Assembly: GCA_017534595.1 (NCBI GenBank)
Contig: JAFXVY010000022.1
Location: 1 to 32,991, forward strand
Source: Ruminococcus sp.
GTDB taxonomy: Bacteria; Bacillota; Clostridia; Oscillospirales; Ruminococcaceae
Length of the DNA: 32,991 nt
Reading direction: 5' to 3'
In this document: piece after piece, positions 1 through 8,476 of the stretch
Layout of the letters: each line of letters starts with the position of its first letter
Numbering within the stretch: position 1 is the stretch's first letter
Notes under the pieces: model-generated
Seen by the model: the letters and a program-made list of their open reading frames with translations, nothing else
Databases searched by the model: none
Told to the model about the DNA's origin: nothing
Program-made: the position numbers and the translations under genes

Positions 1-141
1 GCAGTCAGATTTTTCGTCAGATTGCCTAAATTCGACGCCGCCTTGCTGGCGCAAGGCAAGGAGAATTTGGGTTATATGACGGAAAATATGCAAGCGGATG
101 ATGTACAAAGGCGTTAGCCGGTGGTTGTGCGGTGTTGCCTT
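1..141 (+). repeat. MITE-like inverted-repeat element, copy 1 (left end outside the window)
   Basis: This stretch matches the reverse complement of 20399-20574 along nearly its whole length and ends in the same terminal sequence, GTGCGGTGTTGCCTT (127-141). Its left end is cut by the window edge. The centre folds into a hairpin: AAATTC (28-33) pairs with GAATTT (63-68), and GCCTTGC (40-46) pairs with GCAAGGC (51-57) around a TGGC loop. The element lies 17 bases past the ilvE stop codon. It has no coding capacity, so it would be a non-autonomous element if it is mobile. Confidence 0.75.
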
Positions 142-158
142 TATTCTCTCGGAGCCTC

Positions 159-1226
159 TCAGCAGACCGGAACGATCCAGCCGAAGGTATCCTCGATCTT
201 GCCCCACTGGATACCGGTCATGGTATCGTAGAGCATCTGGGAGATAGGTCCGATCTCGTTGTTGTTGATCGTCATGATCTTGTCGCCCCACTTGAGGTGG
301 CCTACGGGAGAGATAACAGCCGCAGTACCGGTGCCGAATACCTCGTCCAGCTTGCCGTTGTCGTAAGCCTCGGCGACCTCCTGGATGGTGATGCGCCTCT
401 CGGAGACCTTGAGTCCCTTGGACTTGCATACCTCAAGAGCGGACTTCCTTGTGATGCCGGGGAGTACCGAACCCTGAAGCTCGGGAGTGATTACCTCGCC
501 GTCTATAACGAAGAAGATGTTCATGGAACCTACTTCCTCGATGTACTTTCTCTCAACGCCGTCGAGCCAGAGCACCTGCTCGTAGTCCTGCTCGTGGGCC
601 TCTTCCTGACCCTTGAGGGAGATAGCGTAGTTTGCAGCGGTCTTTGCAAAGCCTGTACCGCCGCGGACAGCTCTTACATAGTTGTTCTCAACATAGATCT
701 TAACGGGGTTGAGACCGGTGGAATAGTAAGCGCCGGAGGGCGAGAGGATGATGAGGAACAGATAGTGGTCTGCGGGACGAACGCCTACATAGGGATCGGT
801 CGCAAAAATGAAGGGACGGATGTAAAGGGCAGCGCCGTCAGTGTGAGGTACCCAGTCCTTCTCGATCTCGACCAGCTTCTTGGTAGCCTCGATCATGAAC
901 TCCTCGTCGATCTCGGGGATGACCATTCTCCTTGCGGAGTTGTTGAGACGCTTGTAGTTCTCGTCGGGTCTGAACAGCTGGATGCCGCCGTCGGCACGTC
1001 TGTAAGCCTTGAGGCCCTCAAAGATCTCCTGACCGTAGTGCAGGCACATAGCTGCGGGAGAAAGGGAGATCTCGCCGTAAGGAACGATCCTTGCGTCATG
1101 CCAGCCCTCGCCGGTATCGTAGTTCATTACAAACATATGATCCGTGAAGATGTGGCCGAAGCCGAGCTTGGTCTCGTCCTGCGGCTTTGCCTTGGGTGTT
1201 TTGGTAAGCTCTAATCTGATATCCAT
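159..1226 (-). CDS. ilvE: Branched-chain amino acid aminotransferase
   Basis: This 355-residue PLP enzyme of fold type IV catalyses the last step of valine, leucine and isoleucine synthesis (and the first of their breakdown), moving the amino group between glutamate and branched 2-oxo acids in the cytoplasm. The PLP lysine is K195 in GGTGFAK. The cofactor-binding glutamate is in EEVGSMNIFF (about 231), and the phosphate-binding turn FGTGTAA lies near 297-303. These motifs match the larger mammalian/actinobacterial BCAT type rather than the short E. coli IlvE. Length is normal for that type. The ATG at 1226 follows AGAAGG at a good distance, and a promoter lies upstream at 1265-1293. The gene is monocistronic and separate from the hyp operon, which ends about 200 bases upstream. 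Confidence 0.96.
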   Translation of the reverse strand: MDIRLELTKTPKAKPQDETKLGFGHIFTDHMFVMNYDTGEGWHDARIVPYGEISLSPAAMCLHYGQEIFEGLKAYRRADGGIQLFRPDENYKRLNNSARRMVIPEIDEEFMIEATKKLVEIEKDWVPHTDGAALYIRPFIFATDPYVGVRPADHYLFLIILSPSGAYYSTGLNPVKIYVENNYVRAVRGGTGFAKTAANYAISLKGQEEAHEQDYEQVLWLDGVERKYIEEVGSMNIFFVIDGEVITPELQGSVLPGITRKSALEVCKSKGLKVSERRITIQEVAEAYDNGKLDEVFGTGTAAVISPVGHLKWGDKIMTINNNEIGPISQMLYDTMTGIQWGKIEDTFGWIVPVC

Positions 1227-1264
1227 TGTGATTTGCCTTCTTTCATTTTAATATGCTAATACTT

Positions 1265-1293
1265 ATTGTAACACGTTTTCCTGCACATTTCAA
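1265..1293 (-). promoter_or_regulatory. Sigma-A type promoter of ilvE
   Basis: On the minus strand, TTGAAA (1288-1293) and TACAAT (1265-1270) are separated by exactly 17 bases, about 40 bases before the ilvE start codon. No leader-peptide attenuator or T-box is visible in the short leader. Confidence 0.6.
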
Positions 1294-1383
1294 GAGGGGG
1301 GACGTGATTTTTTTGTGAAAAATGCAATTTTTATCCTGCGGTTATTCATTTTTGCCGGTGAAGACCTCCCCCGGACGCAAATA

Positions 1384-1412
1384 CCGGGCCGATGCTCTGC
1401 GCACCGACCCGG
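1384..1412 (-). terminator. Strong hairpin at the 3' end of the hyp operon
   Basis: Sixteen bases after the hypE stop, the minus strand folds into a 12-pair stem (CCGGGTCGGTGC with GCATCGGCCCGG, including two G-T pairs) around the loop GCAGA. Only a poor T-run follows, so it may be a weak or Rho-assisted terminator, or a 3' stabilising hairpin. Confidence 0.5.
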
Positions 1413-1427
1413 CGGATATACTCTGTC

Positions 1428-2435
1428 TCAGCAGATACGCGGCAGCAGCTCTCCCTTGGGCTGTGGGAGGATGGTCTGGGTGCCGAGCTCGGTCTCGAGG
1501 ATGACCCGTCCCTTGTTTTCCTCGGTGATGCGCCCGATGACGGCGGCATTCGCGGTGTACTTCCCCTTGCGGAGCTCCGCGACTATCGCCTCTGCCTTGT
1601 CGGCGGGAGCGACCACTACGAGCCTGCCCTCACAGGCAAGGTACAGCGGCTCGAGACCTAACATCCCGCAGACGCCCTTTACGCGCTCGTCCACCGGGAT
1701 AGCCGACTGATCGAGCGCAACGCCCACACCGCTCTGCTCCGCGATCTCGTAGAGCACGGTGCCGACGCCGCCTCTTGTCGCGTCGCGGATGACGCGGATA
1801 TCCTTGGTCACGCCGAGCATGGCCTCAACTGCTCCCCACAGAGGAGCGCAGTCGGTATCGACATCAGACTCGATGCCGTAATCGTCGCGGGCTATAAGGA
1901 TAGTGCAGCCGTGCCTGCCCACGTCGCCAGTCACAATGACGGCGTCGCCGGGTCTTGCATATTTGCCGGAAGTGTCTGCGCCCTCCTGTATCTCGCCGAT
2001 GCCGGTGGTGGTGATGAAGACCTTGTCCACCTGACCCTTTCCGGCGACCTTGGTGTCTCCTGCAACTATCTTCACGCCGACCTCTGCGGCGGTCTTCTCC
2101 ATGGCGGCGGCGATCTGCTCGAGATCGTCAAGGGGGAAGCCCTCCTCGATGACGAAGGCGCAGGTCATGTACATCGGCTTGGCGCCCATGCAGGAGAGGT
2201 CGTTGACCGTCCCGCAGATCGAGAGCTTGCCGATGTTCCCGCCGTTGAACTTCCACGGCGAAACGATAAAGCCGTCTGTGGTCATGGCGAGCCTGCCCTT
2301 GATCTGCGGCAGCACCGCAGCATCGTCGGCGGTGAACTCGGGGCTGTCAAAATGCGCCTTGAACACCTTTTCGATAAGCTCGCTCGTCTGCTTTCCGCCC
2401 GCACCGTGGGCGAGGGTCACTGTATTGTTACTCAT
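1428..2435 (-). CDS. hypE: Hydrogenase maturation protein HypE (thiocarboxamide to thiocyanate dehydratase)
   Basis: HypE takes a carbamoyl group from HypF on its C-terminal cysteine, dehydrates it with ATP to a thiocyanate, and passes the cyanide to iron held by HypC-HypD. The protein is of the PurM/AIR-synthase type, and the essential tail is intact: it ends in PRIC. An early LAHGAGGK motif and the DATRGGVGT motif are typical of the family. The start chosen is the ATG at 2435 (MSNN...), 9 bases after GGAGG, giving 335 residues; upstream in-frame ATG codons lie too close to or inside the ribosome binding site. The start overlaps the stop of the TIR gene by 8 bases, so translation of the two is probably coupled. 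It is the last gene of the operon. Confidence 0.96.
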   Translation of the reverse strand: MSNNTVTLAHGAGGKQTSELIEKVFKAHFDSPEFTADDAAVLPQIKGRLAMTTDGFIVSPWKFNGGNIGKLSICGTVNDLSCMGAKPMYMTCAFVIEEGFPLDDLEQIAAAMEKTAAEVGVKIVAGDTKVAGKGQVDKVFITTTGIGEIQEGADTSGKYARPGDAVIVTGDVGRHGCTILIARDDYGIESDVDTDCAPLWGAVEAMLGVTKDIRVIRDATRGGVGTVLYEIAEQSGVGVALDQSAIPVDERVKGVCGMLGLEPLYLACEGRLVVVAPADKAEAIVAELRKGKYTANAAVIGRITEENKGRVILETELGTQTILPQPKGELLPRIC

Positions 2436-3525
2436 TATCATCATCCTCCGGATCATTATCGGTTTCGGCAGCTGCGAAGCCGTATTTTATCAGCCATTCA
2501 TTGAAATAACTGCGCTCGGAAAAAGTCCTTACAGCCCTGAAAGAGCCGAAAAGCGAGGAAAGCCTGCGCTTGAGCGCTTCGTCGCCGGGAGAGAGCTGCA
2601 TCAGCCTTAAAAGGCAGCTCACAGGCTCTCTGCCGAGCTCCCGGGAAATGTTTTCCATCCCCTCATCGTCAAGGAACATACCGGTGAGCTTCTGCTCGTC
2701 CTCCTTGTGCCAGCGCTTGCGGAAATTCGGCCAGACAGCACGGAGCTCCTCATCGGAAAGCCTGCAGTACTCGGTCTCCTCGCGCAAGGCCTGCTCGACA
2801 TCATCGTTATAGTCCCTGATGATCGCAAGTATCTCCTCGCCGAACGTTCTCAGCTTGAAGTTCCCGATGCCCGTGATCTTTCCGAGCTCGTCAAGGTCCT
2901 TGGGCATCTTTATGCAGATCTCGCTCACGGTATCACGGGTCATTGAGCGCCGCTTTTCCTTTTCCGCGGGATCGTCGTCATGAGAGTCGCCGGCTCTTGC
3001 AAGCAGCTCCTCTCTCAGTTTCAGCAGCCTGCTCTCAAGAGGCTGTCTCGAAGGCCCTTTACAGACATCGAGTTCGCTGCCGCAGATGCGCCCGAGCAGA
3101 TACTCTATCGAAGTATCGGCTCCGTACTCAAGGCGCTGATGCTTCACATAGGGCTGCACAGAGCCGCTCCACTCCGCATCGGGGATATCCTCAAGCATTA
3201 TGATGCTCATACGTTTCCTGTTATCGGAGGCTGCAAGCTCTGTGTACCAGCCCACCTCGTTCATGCAGTTCCGGCTCTCAAAATACGCCCTTGAAACGAA
3301 GACCATGAACACTCTGCTTTTTGCGATCCTGCCTTTGAGCTCTTTCTCCCAGTTCTCGGCGGTCTGCGGAATGCCCTCGGTATCCATCCAGATACGGTAG
3401 CCTTCAAGGTACAGCCGCTCGAGGATCTCATAGACCCTTATGCTGTCACGGCGGCAGTAGCTCGCAAAGATATACGGCCAGTTACCTTCGTATGCTTTAA
3501 GATCGCATTTATACATCTCTCCCAT
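2428..3525 (-). CDS. TIR domain protein with HRDC-like domain, inside the hyp operon
   Basis: The protein has 365 residues. The N-terminal part (about 17-145) is a TIR domain: IFASYCRRD at the start, then GYRIWMDTEGI, then VFVSRAYFESRNCMNE. E90 in CMNE is in the position of the catalytic glutamate of NAD-cleaving TIR domains. Residues 200-240 read like an HRDC/helix-hairpin DNA-binding domain (MPKDLDELGKITGIGNFKL). The C-terminal part (255-345) is helical and of unknown role. The start at 3525 follows AGGAG; it lies 15 bases after hypD, and the stop overlaps the hypE start. TIR proteins usually act in antiphage defence or signalling, so finding one between hypD and hypE is odd. It may be a passenger inserted without breaking the operon, or a sensor linked to it. 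Its biochemical activity is not known. Confidence 0.85.
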   Translation of the reverse strand: MGEMYKCDLKAYEGNWPYIFASYCRRDSIRVYEILERLYLEGYRIWMDTEGIPQTAENWEKELKGRIAKSRVFMVFVSRAYFESRNCMNEVGWYTELAASDNRKRMSIIMLEDIPDAEWSGSVQPYVKHQRLEYGADTSIEYLLGRICGSELDVCKGPSRQPLESRLLKLREELLARAGDSHDDDPAEKEKRRSMTRDTVSEICIKMPKDLDELGKITGIGNFKLRTFGEEILAIIRDYNDDVEQALREETEYCRLSDEELRAVWPNFRKRWHKEDEQKLTGMFLDDEGMENISRELGREPVSCLLRLMQLSPGDEALKRRLSSLFGSFRAVRTFSERSYFNEWLIKYGFAAAETDNDPEDDDNE

Positions 3526-3540
3526 AAAACGGCCGCTCCT

Positions 3541-4593
3541 TCACACAAGCCCCGAATACTGATAATATGCGGAGCAGGCACCCTCGTCGGAGACCATGCA
3601 GGCACCGATCGGGTGCAGCGGGGTGCAGCCCTTGCCGAACACCTTGCAGTCCGAGGGCTTGCATTTGCCCTGGAGCATGTCTCCGCAGCGGCAGGCGGGG
3701 TTGGGCTTACCGGTTATGAGCGGCATGGCGTACTTTATGCGTGCGTCGAAGCGGGCGTATCTGTCCCGCAGCTTCATGCCCGACATGGGTATCAGCCCGA
3801 GACCGCGCCACTCGCTGTCGCAGGGCTCCATGACCTCGTCCATCAGCTTTATGGCGGCGGGATTGCCCTCGTCCTTCACGACGCGGGGATAGCAGTTGCG
3901 GAAGAACGGCTCTCCCTTTTCGAGCAGGCTCACCGTGACCGCAAGGGCGGTGATGAGCTCGCTTGCCGTAAATCCGGCGACCACTCCCGACACTCCCTTT
4001 TCCTCGCAGAGCTTTATGCAGGCTCCGTTTCCGGTTATGGCGTTGACGTGCCCGGGATAGATAAAGGCGTCGGCGCTGCCCACAAGTGCATTGTAGGCGT
4101 TGGGCATCGTCTTGTTGGCGGTGAGCAGAGAGAAGTTCTCAAGCCCGAGCTCCTCGGCCTTCTTTACCGCAAGGCAGGCGGAGGGAGTGGTGGTCTCGAA
4201 GCCGACGGCAAGGAAAACTATCTGCTCATCGGGGTTCTCCTTAGCCAGCTCCACAGCGTCAAGGGGGGAGTACACCGGCCTTACCTTTGCACCCTCCGCC
4301 CTTGCACCCGCAAGGCTCATTTTCGTGCCTGGCACCTTGATAAGGTCGCCGAAGGTGGTCACGGTGCAGCCCTTTTCCAGCGCGAGCCAGCAGGCCTCGT
4401 CGATGAAGCCCACCGCCGTCACGCAGACGGGGCAGCCGGGGCCGGAGATTATATCTATCCCCTCCGGGACGAGCTTTCTTATCCCGAGGCGGAATATCTC
4501 ATGGGTATGGGTGCCGCAGACCTCCATTATCCGCACGGGCCTGCCCTTGTAGCCGGTTATTATGTCCCGGGCTTTCTTCATCTGTTCGTTCAT
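3541..4593 (-). CDS. hypD: Hydrogenase maturation protein HypD
   Basis: HypD is the iron-sulfur scaffold on which, together with HypC, the Fe(CN)2CO group is assembled. The 350-residue length is normal. Family signatures are present: CGTHTH (26-31), GPGCPVC (51-57), GFETTTP, and a C-terminal cysteine-rich [4Fe-4S] region (ACRCGDMLQGKC, then DCKVFGKGC and GACMVSDEGAC). The start overlaps the hypC stop by 4 bases (4590-4593), as in most hypCD pairs. No key residue appears to be lost, so the protein should be functional. Confidence 0.97.
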   Translation of the reverse strand: MNEQMKKARDIITGYKGRPVRIMEVCGTHTHEIFRLGIRKLVPEGIDIISGPGCPVCVTAVGFIDEACWLALEKGCTVTTFGDLIKVPGTKMSLAGARAEGAKVRPVYSPLDAVELAKENPDEQIVFLAVGFETTTPSACLAVKKAEELGLENFSLLTANKTMPNAYNALVGSADAFIYPGHVNAITGNGACIKLCEEKGVSGVVAGFTASELITALAVTVSLLEKGEPFFRNCYPRVVKDEGNPAAIKLMDEVMEPCDSEWRGLGLIPMSGMKLRDRYARFDARIKYAMPLITGKPNPACRCGDMLQGKCKPSDCKVFGKGCTPLHPIGACMVSDEGACSAYYQYSGLV

Positions 4594-4799
4594 AGGAGAT
4601 CCCCCATAACGTCGGCGGCTTCGTCCTCATCGCTCTCGGTGATCCTGGCGATGGCTACGCCCGCGTGAACCATAACGTAATCTCCGGGCTCGAGATCGTC
4701 GAGCACTCCCGCGCTGATCTCTCTCTGAGCTCCGCCCGCGTCAATGACCGCGGTGTCGTCCTTGATGCTTACTACCTTTGCCGATAAACCTACACACAT
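4590..4799 (-). CDS. hypC: Hydrogenase assembly chaperone HypC
   Basis: This small protein (69 residues) carries the iron-cyanide-CO unit with HypD and normally delivers it to the hydrogenase large subunit. It begins MCVGLSAKVV, so the essential Cys2 is present, but the usual form MCLAIPGKV is altered: the proline is missing. The rest fits the OB-fold of the family (GDYVMVHAGVAIARI). AGGAGG lies 8 bases before the ATG. The altered N-terminus could mean a partner other than a [NiFe] hydrogenase large subunit; this is inference. Confidence 0.93.
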   Translation of the reverse strand: MCVGLSAKVVSIKDDTAVIDAGGAQREISAGVLDDLEPGDYVMVHAGVAIARITESDEDEAADVMGDLL

Positions 4800-4820
4800 G
4801 ATAAATACCTCCTGAAAATG

Positions 4821-5205
4821 TTATTCCGTTATTTCTGTCAAATTCCCCTCGCCGTCGGCGACGCAGCTTTCATAGCAGCCGTCGCCGGTGACTCTCGGGC
4901 CGCTGACGATCCTGTAACCGTCTGAGCGCAGACGCTCGGTGAGGCTGTCCACCGCCTCCCTGCTGCCGGCAGAAAAGGCGATATGCGCCCAGCCGGTGCG
5001 GTATGGCGGCTTTTCCTGCCCGGTGATATCGGGGCGGGTCATGAGCTCGAGCCTTGCGCCGTCCTCAAAGGTGAGGAAATACGACCGGAAGCCTGTCCGT
5101 TTCGTTGTGATACCCGCCGTTCGACACCCCGCCGAAGTACTTTACAAAGAAATCCCTTGCAGCCTCCAAGTCCCTGACATAGAGGGAGGCGTGTTCAATT
5201 TTCAT
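4821..5205 (-). pseudogene. Glyoxalase/VOC-family protein, broken by a frameshift
   Basis: Two frames together give one VOC-type metalloprotein of about 128 residues. The first part starts at the ATG at 5205 (MKIEHASLYVRDLEAAR, then FFVKYFGG) and runs into a stop after the shift. The second frame continues the family pattern ([15 protein letters not shown], then MTRPDITG) to the stop at 4821. The shift lies between about 5088 and 5106 and amounts to one base too many or two too few. The ATG overlaps the end of hypF by 11 bases, so the gene belonged to the operon. The break may be real decay or a sequencing error. VOC proteins include glyoxalase I and many enzymes of unknown substrate. Confidence 0.8.
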
Positions 5206-7498
5206 TTTCGTTCACCCCGTTGTGCATTGCATAAGCCGCCTGCCCGAGAGCTATGCCGCCGTCGTTGGGCGGGACAAGGCTGTGCAGCAGGACTTTAAAG
5301 CCCCGGTCTGTCAGCCCCTCGTTCACGAGCCGGACGAGCAGCCTGTTCTGGAACACCCCTCCGCTCAGAGCGCAGGTATCGAGGCCGGTGTCCGACCTTA
5401 TGCGCTCCGCCGCTTCGATAAGCATACGCGAGAGTGTGAAATGGAACTCGTAAGCGAGCCTGCCGGTGTTCCCGCCGATAAGCCGCTGCTGAGCGATAAA
5501 TCGGGCAAGCTCGGTGGTTTTCAAGGTGATATATCCGTTCTCCGCGGAGAGAAGCTCACCGCTGTAAAGCGGCTCGTACTTCCCCGCATGGCTGCGCTCG
5601 TAAAGCTCGGCGTGATACATCAGCGCCGTGGATGCTTCGCCCTCAAAGGTCGAGGCGCGTCTGATGCCGAGTATCGCGGAGAGGGCGTCGAAGAGTCTGC
5701 CGGCGCTGGTCGAGCGGACGCTGTTGAGCCCCTTGGAAGCCATGGTATTTATGAGCCTGTGCTCGCTCCGGGTACAGATACCGAGAGCGGTGCAGGTCTC
5801 CTCGCCGAGCATGGCTGCGGCTATACGCCAGCCCTCCTTCGCGGAGAGGTCGCCGCCCGCCTGCATGAAGGGCTCTATGCTCCCGGTACGCTCATACCCT
5901 CTGAAGTCCGCAATCAGGAGCTCGCCGCCCCAGATCGTGCCGTCGCTGCCGTAGCCGGTGCCGTCGAGTGAGAAACCGATGACCTTTTCGGTGCGGTCGT
6001 TCTCCGCCATGCAGGAAAGGATGTGGGCATAGTGGTGCTGTATCTTCACGAGAGGCAGCTTATGCTGCTCTGCGTATTCCTCCGCGAAAGCGACAGTGTT
6101 GTACATAGGGTGGGTGTCGCAGACCACCGTCTGCGGCTCGCACTCGAGCATATCGAGCATCCTGCCGAGGGACTCGTCAAGCGCTCTGACGGTGCGGGGG
6201 TCTGCCATATCGCCGATGTAGGGCGAGAGGTAGAGCATACTGTTTCTTGCGGCGCAGAAGCTGTTTTTGAGCTCCCCGCCTATACCGACCGCCTGAACGC
6301 TCCTGTCCCCCTTGGACATCACGGGCAGCGGCGCGAAGCCGCGGGAGCGCCTTATCATATAAGGCTTGCCGTAGAGCCAGTCGGTGACGGAATCGTCGGC
6401 TCGGATGAGTATTTTTCTGTTGTGGGACAGTATCAGGTCGCAGAAGCCGCCTATCTCGCGGACGGCGCTCTCGTCGTCCCGGCAGATTGGCGCGCCTTTG
6501 GCGTTGCCGCTGGTCATGACGAGGCAGTCGGACATTTCAATGCCGTCGGGATAGTCGAACAGCAGCATCTGCACCGGCGCGTAGGGCAGCATCACCCCGA
6601 CGGTGAGATTGTCGGGAGCTATGCGCTCCGAGAGGGTCTGCCGTTCTTTCTTTTCGAGCAGCATGATCGGCTTCTGCCAGCCGGTGAGGTATTCCTCCTG
6701 ACCGTCCTTTATGACGCATTCCCGCTTTACCGTTTCAAGGTCGCGCATCATGACCGCAAATGGCTTCATGGGGCGGCGCTTGAGCGTTCTCAGCCGCTCG
6801 ACGGCCTCGGTATTCTTCGCGTCGCAGCAGAGGTGAAAGCCTCCGATGCCCTTGACGGCGATTATCCCGCCGGACATCACTGTCCTGCGCGCCTTGGTTA
6901 TTGCGTCGGCGCCCTTTGTGTCCTCACCGATGATGTAAAGCTCGGGGCCGCAGTCGTTGCAGCAGACCGGCTGGGCATCGAAGCGCCTCGTTTCGGGCGA
7001 GTAATACTCACCCATACACTCCGGACACATCGGGAACTCCTTCATGCTCGTCCGCTCCCTGTCGTAGGGCATCGAATCGAGTATTGTCAGCCGGGGGCCG
7101 CACTGGGTGCAGTTGATGAACGGGTGGAGATACCGCCTGTTGCCGGGGTCAAAAAGCTCGGCGCGGCATTTGTCGCAGGTGGCGATGTCAGGGGAAACAA
7201 AAATGTCGCCGTATTCCTTCTCGCTCTCGATTATCTCAAACCCCTCAAAGACGGGGTATTCCCCGTCGGCGGGGAGCTCGTCGAGGCCGAGTATCACAGC
7301 CCGCTCCGGCGGACGGTGCCTCACCTCGTCGATGAAGCCCTCTACCGCCTCCGGCTCGCCCTGAGCGATGATCTCAACGTAGGAGCCCTTGTTGGCGACC
7401 GTCCCGCGGACGCCGTGCTTCTCGGCAGCGACAGCCGTGAAAGGCCGGAACCCCACGCCCTGCACGATGCCGTAAACGTGTATGTTAACTGTTATCAT
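5195..7498 (-). CDS. hypF: Carbamoyltransferase HypF
   Basis: HypF turns carbamoyl phosphate into carbamoyl-AMP and loads the carbamoyl group on HypE, which gives the cyanide ligands. All parts are visible: an acylphosphatase-like domain with VQGVGFRPF near residue 12, four Zn-finger CxxC pairs (CDKC, CTQC, CPEC, CNDC, about 108-183), a YrdC-like domain (about 200-390) and a Kae1-like C-terminal half with HHYAH. The length of 767 residues is normal. The start at 7498 (MITVN...) is preferred over the ATG two codons earlier because the latter sits directly on the AAGGAAG site. The gene overlaps its upstream neighbour by 14 bases. Confidence 0.97.
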   Translation of the reverse strand: MITVNIHVYGIVQGVGFRPFTAVAAEKHGVRGTVANKGSYVEIIAQGEPEAVEGFIDEVRHRPPERAVILGLDELPADGEYPVFEGFEIIESEKEYGDIFVSPDIATCDKCRAELFDPGNRRYLHPFINCTQCGPRLTILDSMPYDRERTSMKEFPMCPECMGEYYSPETRRFDAQPVCCNDCGPELYIIGEDTKGADAITKARRTVMSGGIIAVKGIGGFHLCCDAKNTEAVERLRTLKRRPMKPFAVMMRDLETVKRECVIKDGQEEYLTGWQKPIMLLEKKERQTLSERIAPDNLTVGVMLPYAPVQMLLFDYPDGIEMSDCLVMTSGNAKGAPICRDDESAVREIGGFCDLILSHNRKILIRADDSVTDWLYGKPYMIRRSRGFAPLPVMSKGDRSVQAVGIGGELKNSFCAARNSMLYLSPYIGDMADPRTVRALDESLGRMLDMLECEPQTVVCDTHPMYNTVAFAEEYAEQHKLPLVKIQHHYAHILSCMAENDRTEKVIGFSLDGTGYGSDGTIWGGELLIADFRGYERTGSIEPFMQAGGDLSAKEGWRIAAAMLGEETCTALGICTRSEHRLINTMASKGLNSVRSTSAGRLFDALSAILGIRRASTFEGEASTALMYHAELYERSHAGKYEPLYSGELLSAENGYITLKTTELARFIAQQRLIGGNTGRLAYEFHFTLSRMLIEAAERIRSDTGLDTCALSGGVFQNRLLVRLVNEGLTDRGFKVLLHSLVPPNDGGIALGQAAYAMHNGVNENEN

Positions 7499-7931
7499 TG
7501 TCATCTTCCTTGTTTCGGGACTCGCCTGAAAGCAGGGCGTCGAGCGCCCTCACGAGCTCGTGGTAATGCTTCGGAAAGTTCTCCGAGCCGTGAGCGTAAA
7601 TGCTTTCGCCGCCGTTGACCTCTGCTTTGAGCTCGAACATCTCGCCGTCACGGACGTTCTTGGGGTGATGACCGACAAAGCCGTCCCAGCTCCCGACGCC
7701 GAGAGAGTTCAGCAGCGCCGTGACCTCCGGCATCGCGGCATACGCCCGCTTCTCAAGCTCCGGCTCCATGCCGCCCGGAACGCATTTCATATAGTAAAGG
7801 GAGGTCTCCGCTTTGCTATTAGTGTCCAAAATTTCGTACACTCTTGTCAGCCTCATCCCGCTGATGCGCAGGGTGAGCTTTTCAAGCGAGACAATCTCGA
7901 TGCTCCTTACCGGCTTCTTTCCGAACAGCAT
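7485..7931 (-). CDS. Protein of unknown function in the operon
   Basis: This 148-residue soluble protein has no signal peptide or membrane segment. I do not recognise an enzyme family. It starts MLFGKKPVRS, and its second half contains GSWDGFVGHHPKNVRDG and GSENFPKHYHELVRAL, a pattern I associate with uncharacterised Clostridia proteins. The ATG at 7931 follows AAGGAGG at 6 bases; a GTG two codons earlier is too close to that site. It lies 11 bases after the nitroreductase gene and overlaps hypF, so it is co-translated with the hyp genes. Confidence 0.8.
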   Translation of the reverse strand: MLFGKKPVRSIEIVSLEKLTLRISGMRLTRVYEILDTNSKAETSLYYMKCVPGGMEPELEKRAYAAMPEVTALLNSLGVGSWDGFVGHHPKNVRDGEMFELKAEVNGGESIYAHGSENFPKHYHELVRALDALLSGESRNKEDDNDNS

Positions 7932-7942
7932 AGGCACCCTCC

Positions 7943-8464
7943 TTAAAACCTGTTGAACCGCGCTCTTTCGTCAAAGGACTTTTTCTTAGGCTCGGGAGCC
8001 TCATCCTGCGCTCTGCCCACAGGCAGCAGGCAGACCAGCTCGTACCCCTCGGGAACGCCGAGCAGAGCCGCGATCTTATCGCAGATCCTGTCCTCGTCGG
8101 TGATGTGCCCCTCATACCAGCAGCTCGAGTATCCGAGCCCCACTGCCGCCAGCAGCATATTCTCTATCGCCGCGGCGTAGTCCTGCACGGCAAAGCAGCG
8201 GTCACGGTAGGCGACGATCCTCTGCGACAGCACGCAGATAACTGCCGGAGCCGTCTGCGCCACCGGCGGATCTATCACCGAGAGCACCGCTTTCAGGGTC
8301 TCCGGGTCGTCAACGGCAATAAGGCTCACCGTCTGCTTGTTGCAGCCGGAGGGCGCTGAAAGACCCGCTTTCATTATCGTTTCAAGATCCTCTCTCGGTA
8401 CAGGCTCCGGCTTGTAGCTTCCACGGTAGCTGCGCCTGCGAAGGATCGCTTCGAGTATATCCAT
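7943..8464 (-). CDS. Nitroreductase-family flavoprotein
   Basis: The 173-residue protein has the FMN-binding start of the nitroreductase family (ILRRRSYRGSYKPEPV), the SAPSGCNKQ loop, and a C-terminal half with ENMLLAAVGLGYSSCWYEG. Such enzymes move electrons from NAD(P)H through FMN to nitro compounds, quinones, flavins or unsaturated bonds; the substrate cannot be read from sequence. GGAGG lies 6 bases before the ATG. It sits 12 bases after the second nitrogenase-like K gene, so it may supply electrons to, or act on the product of, that complex (inference). Confidence 0.9.
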   Translation of the reverse strand: MDILEAILRRRSYRGSYKPEPVPREDLETIMKAGLSAPSGCNKQTVSLIAVDDPETLKAVLSVIDPPVAQTAPAVICVLSQRIVAYRDRCFAVQDYAAAIENMLLAAVGLGYSSCWYEGHITDEDRICDKIAALLGVPEGYELVCLLPVGRAQDEAPEPKKKSFDERARFNRF

Positions 8465-8476
8465 CTTTTGCCTCCG

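Noticed and set aside
132-1214. Long plus-strand open frame opposite ilvE
   Set aside because: It has no ribosome binding site and no family pattern; it is the complement of a clear ilvE.
6023-7618. Plus-strand frame of 531 residues opposite hypF
   Set aside because: HypF on the minus strand has all its domains; the long frame is a product of GC-rich codon bias.
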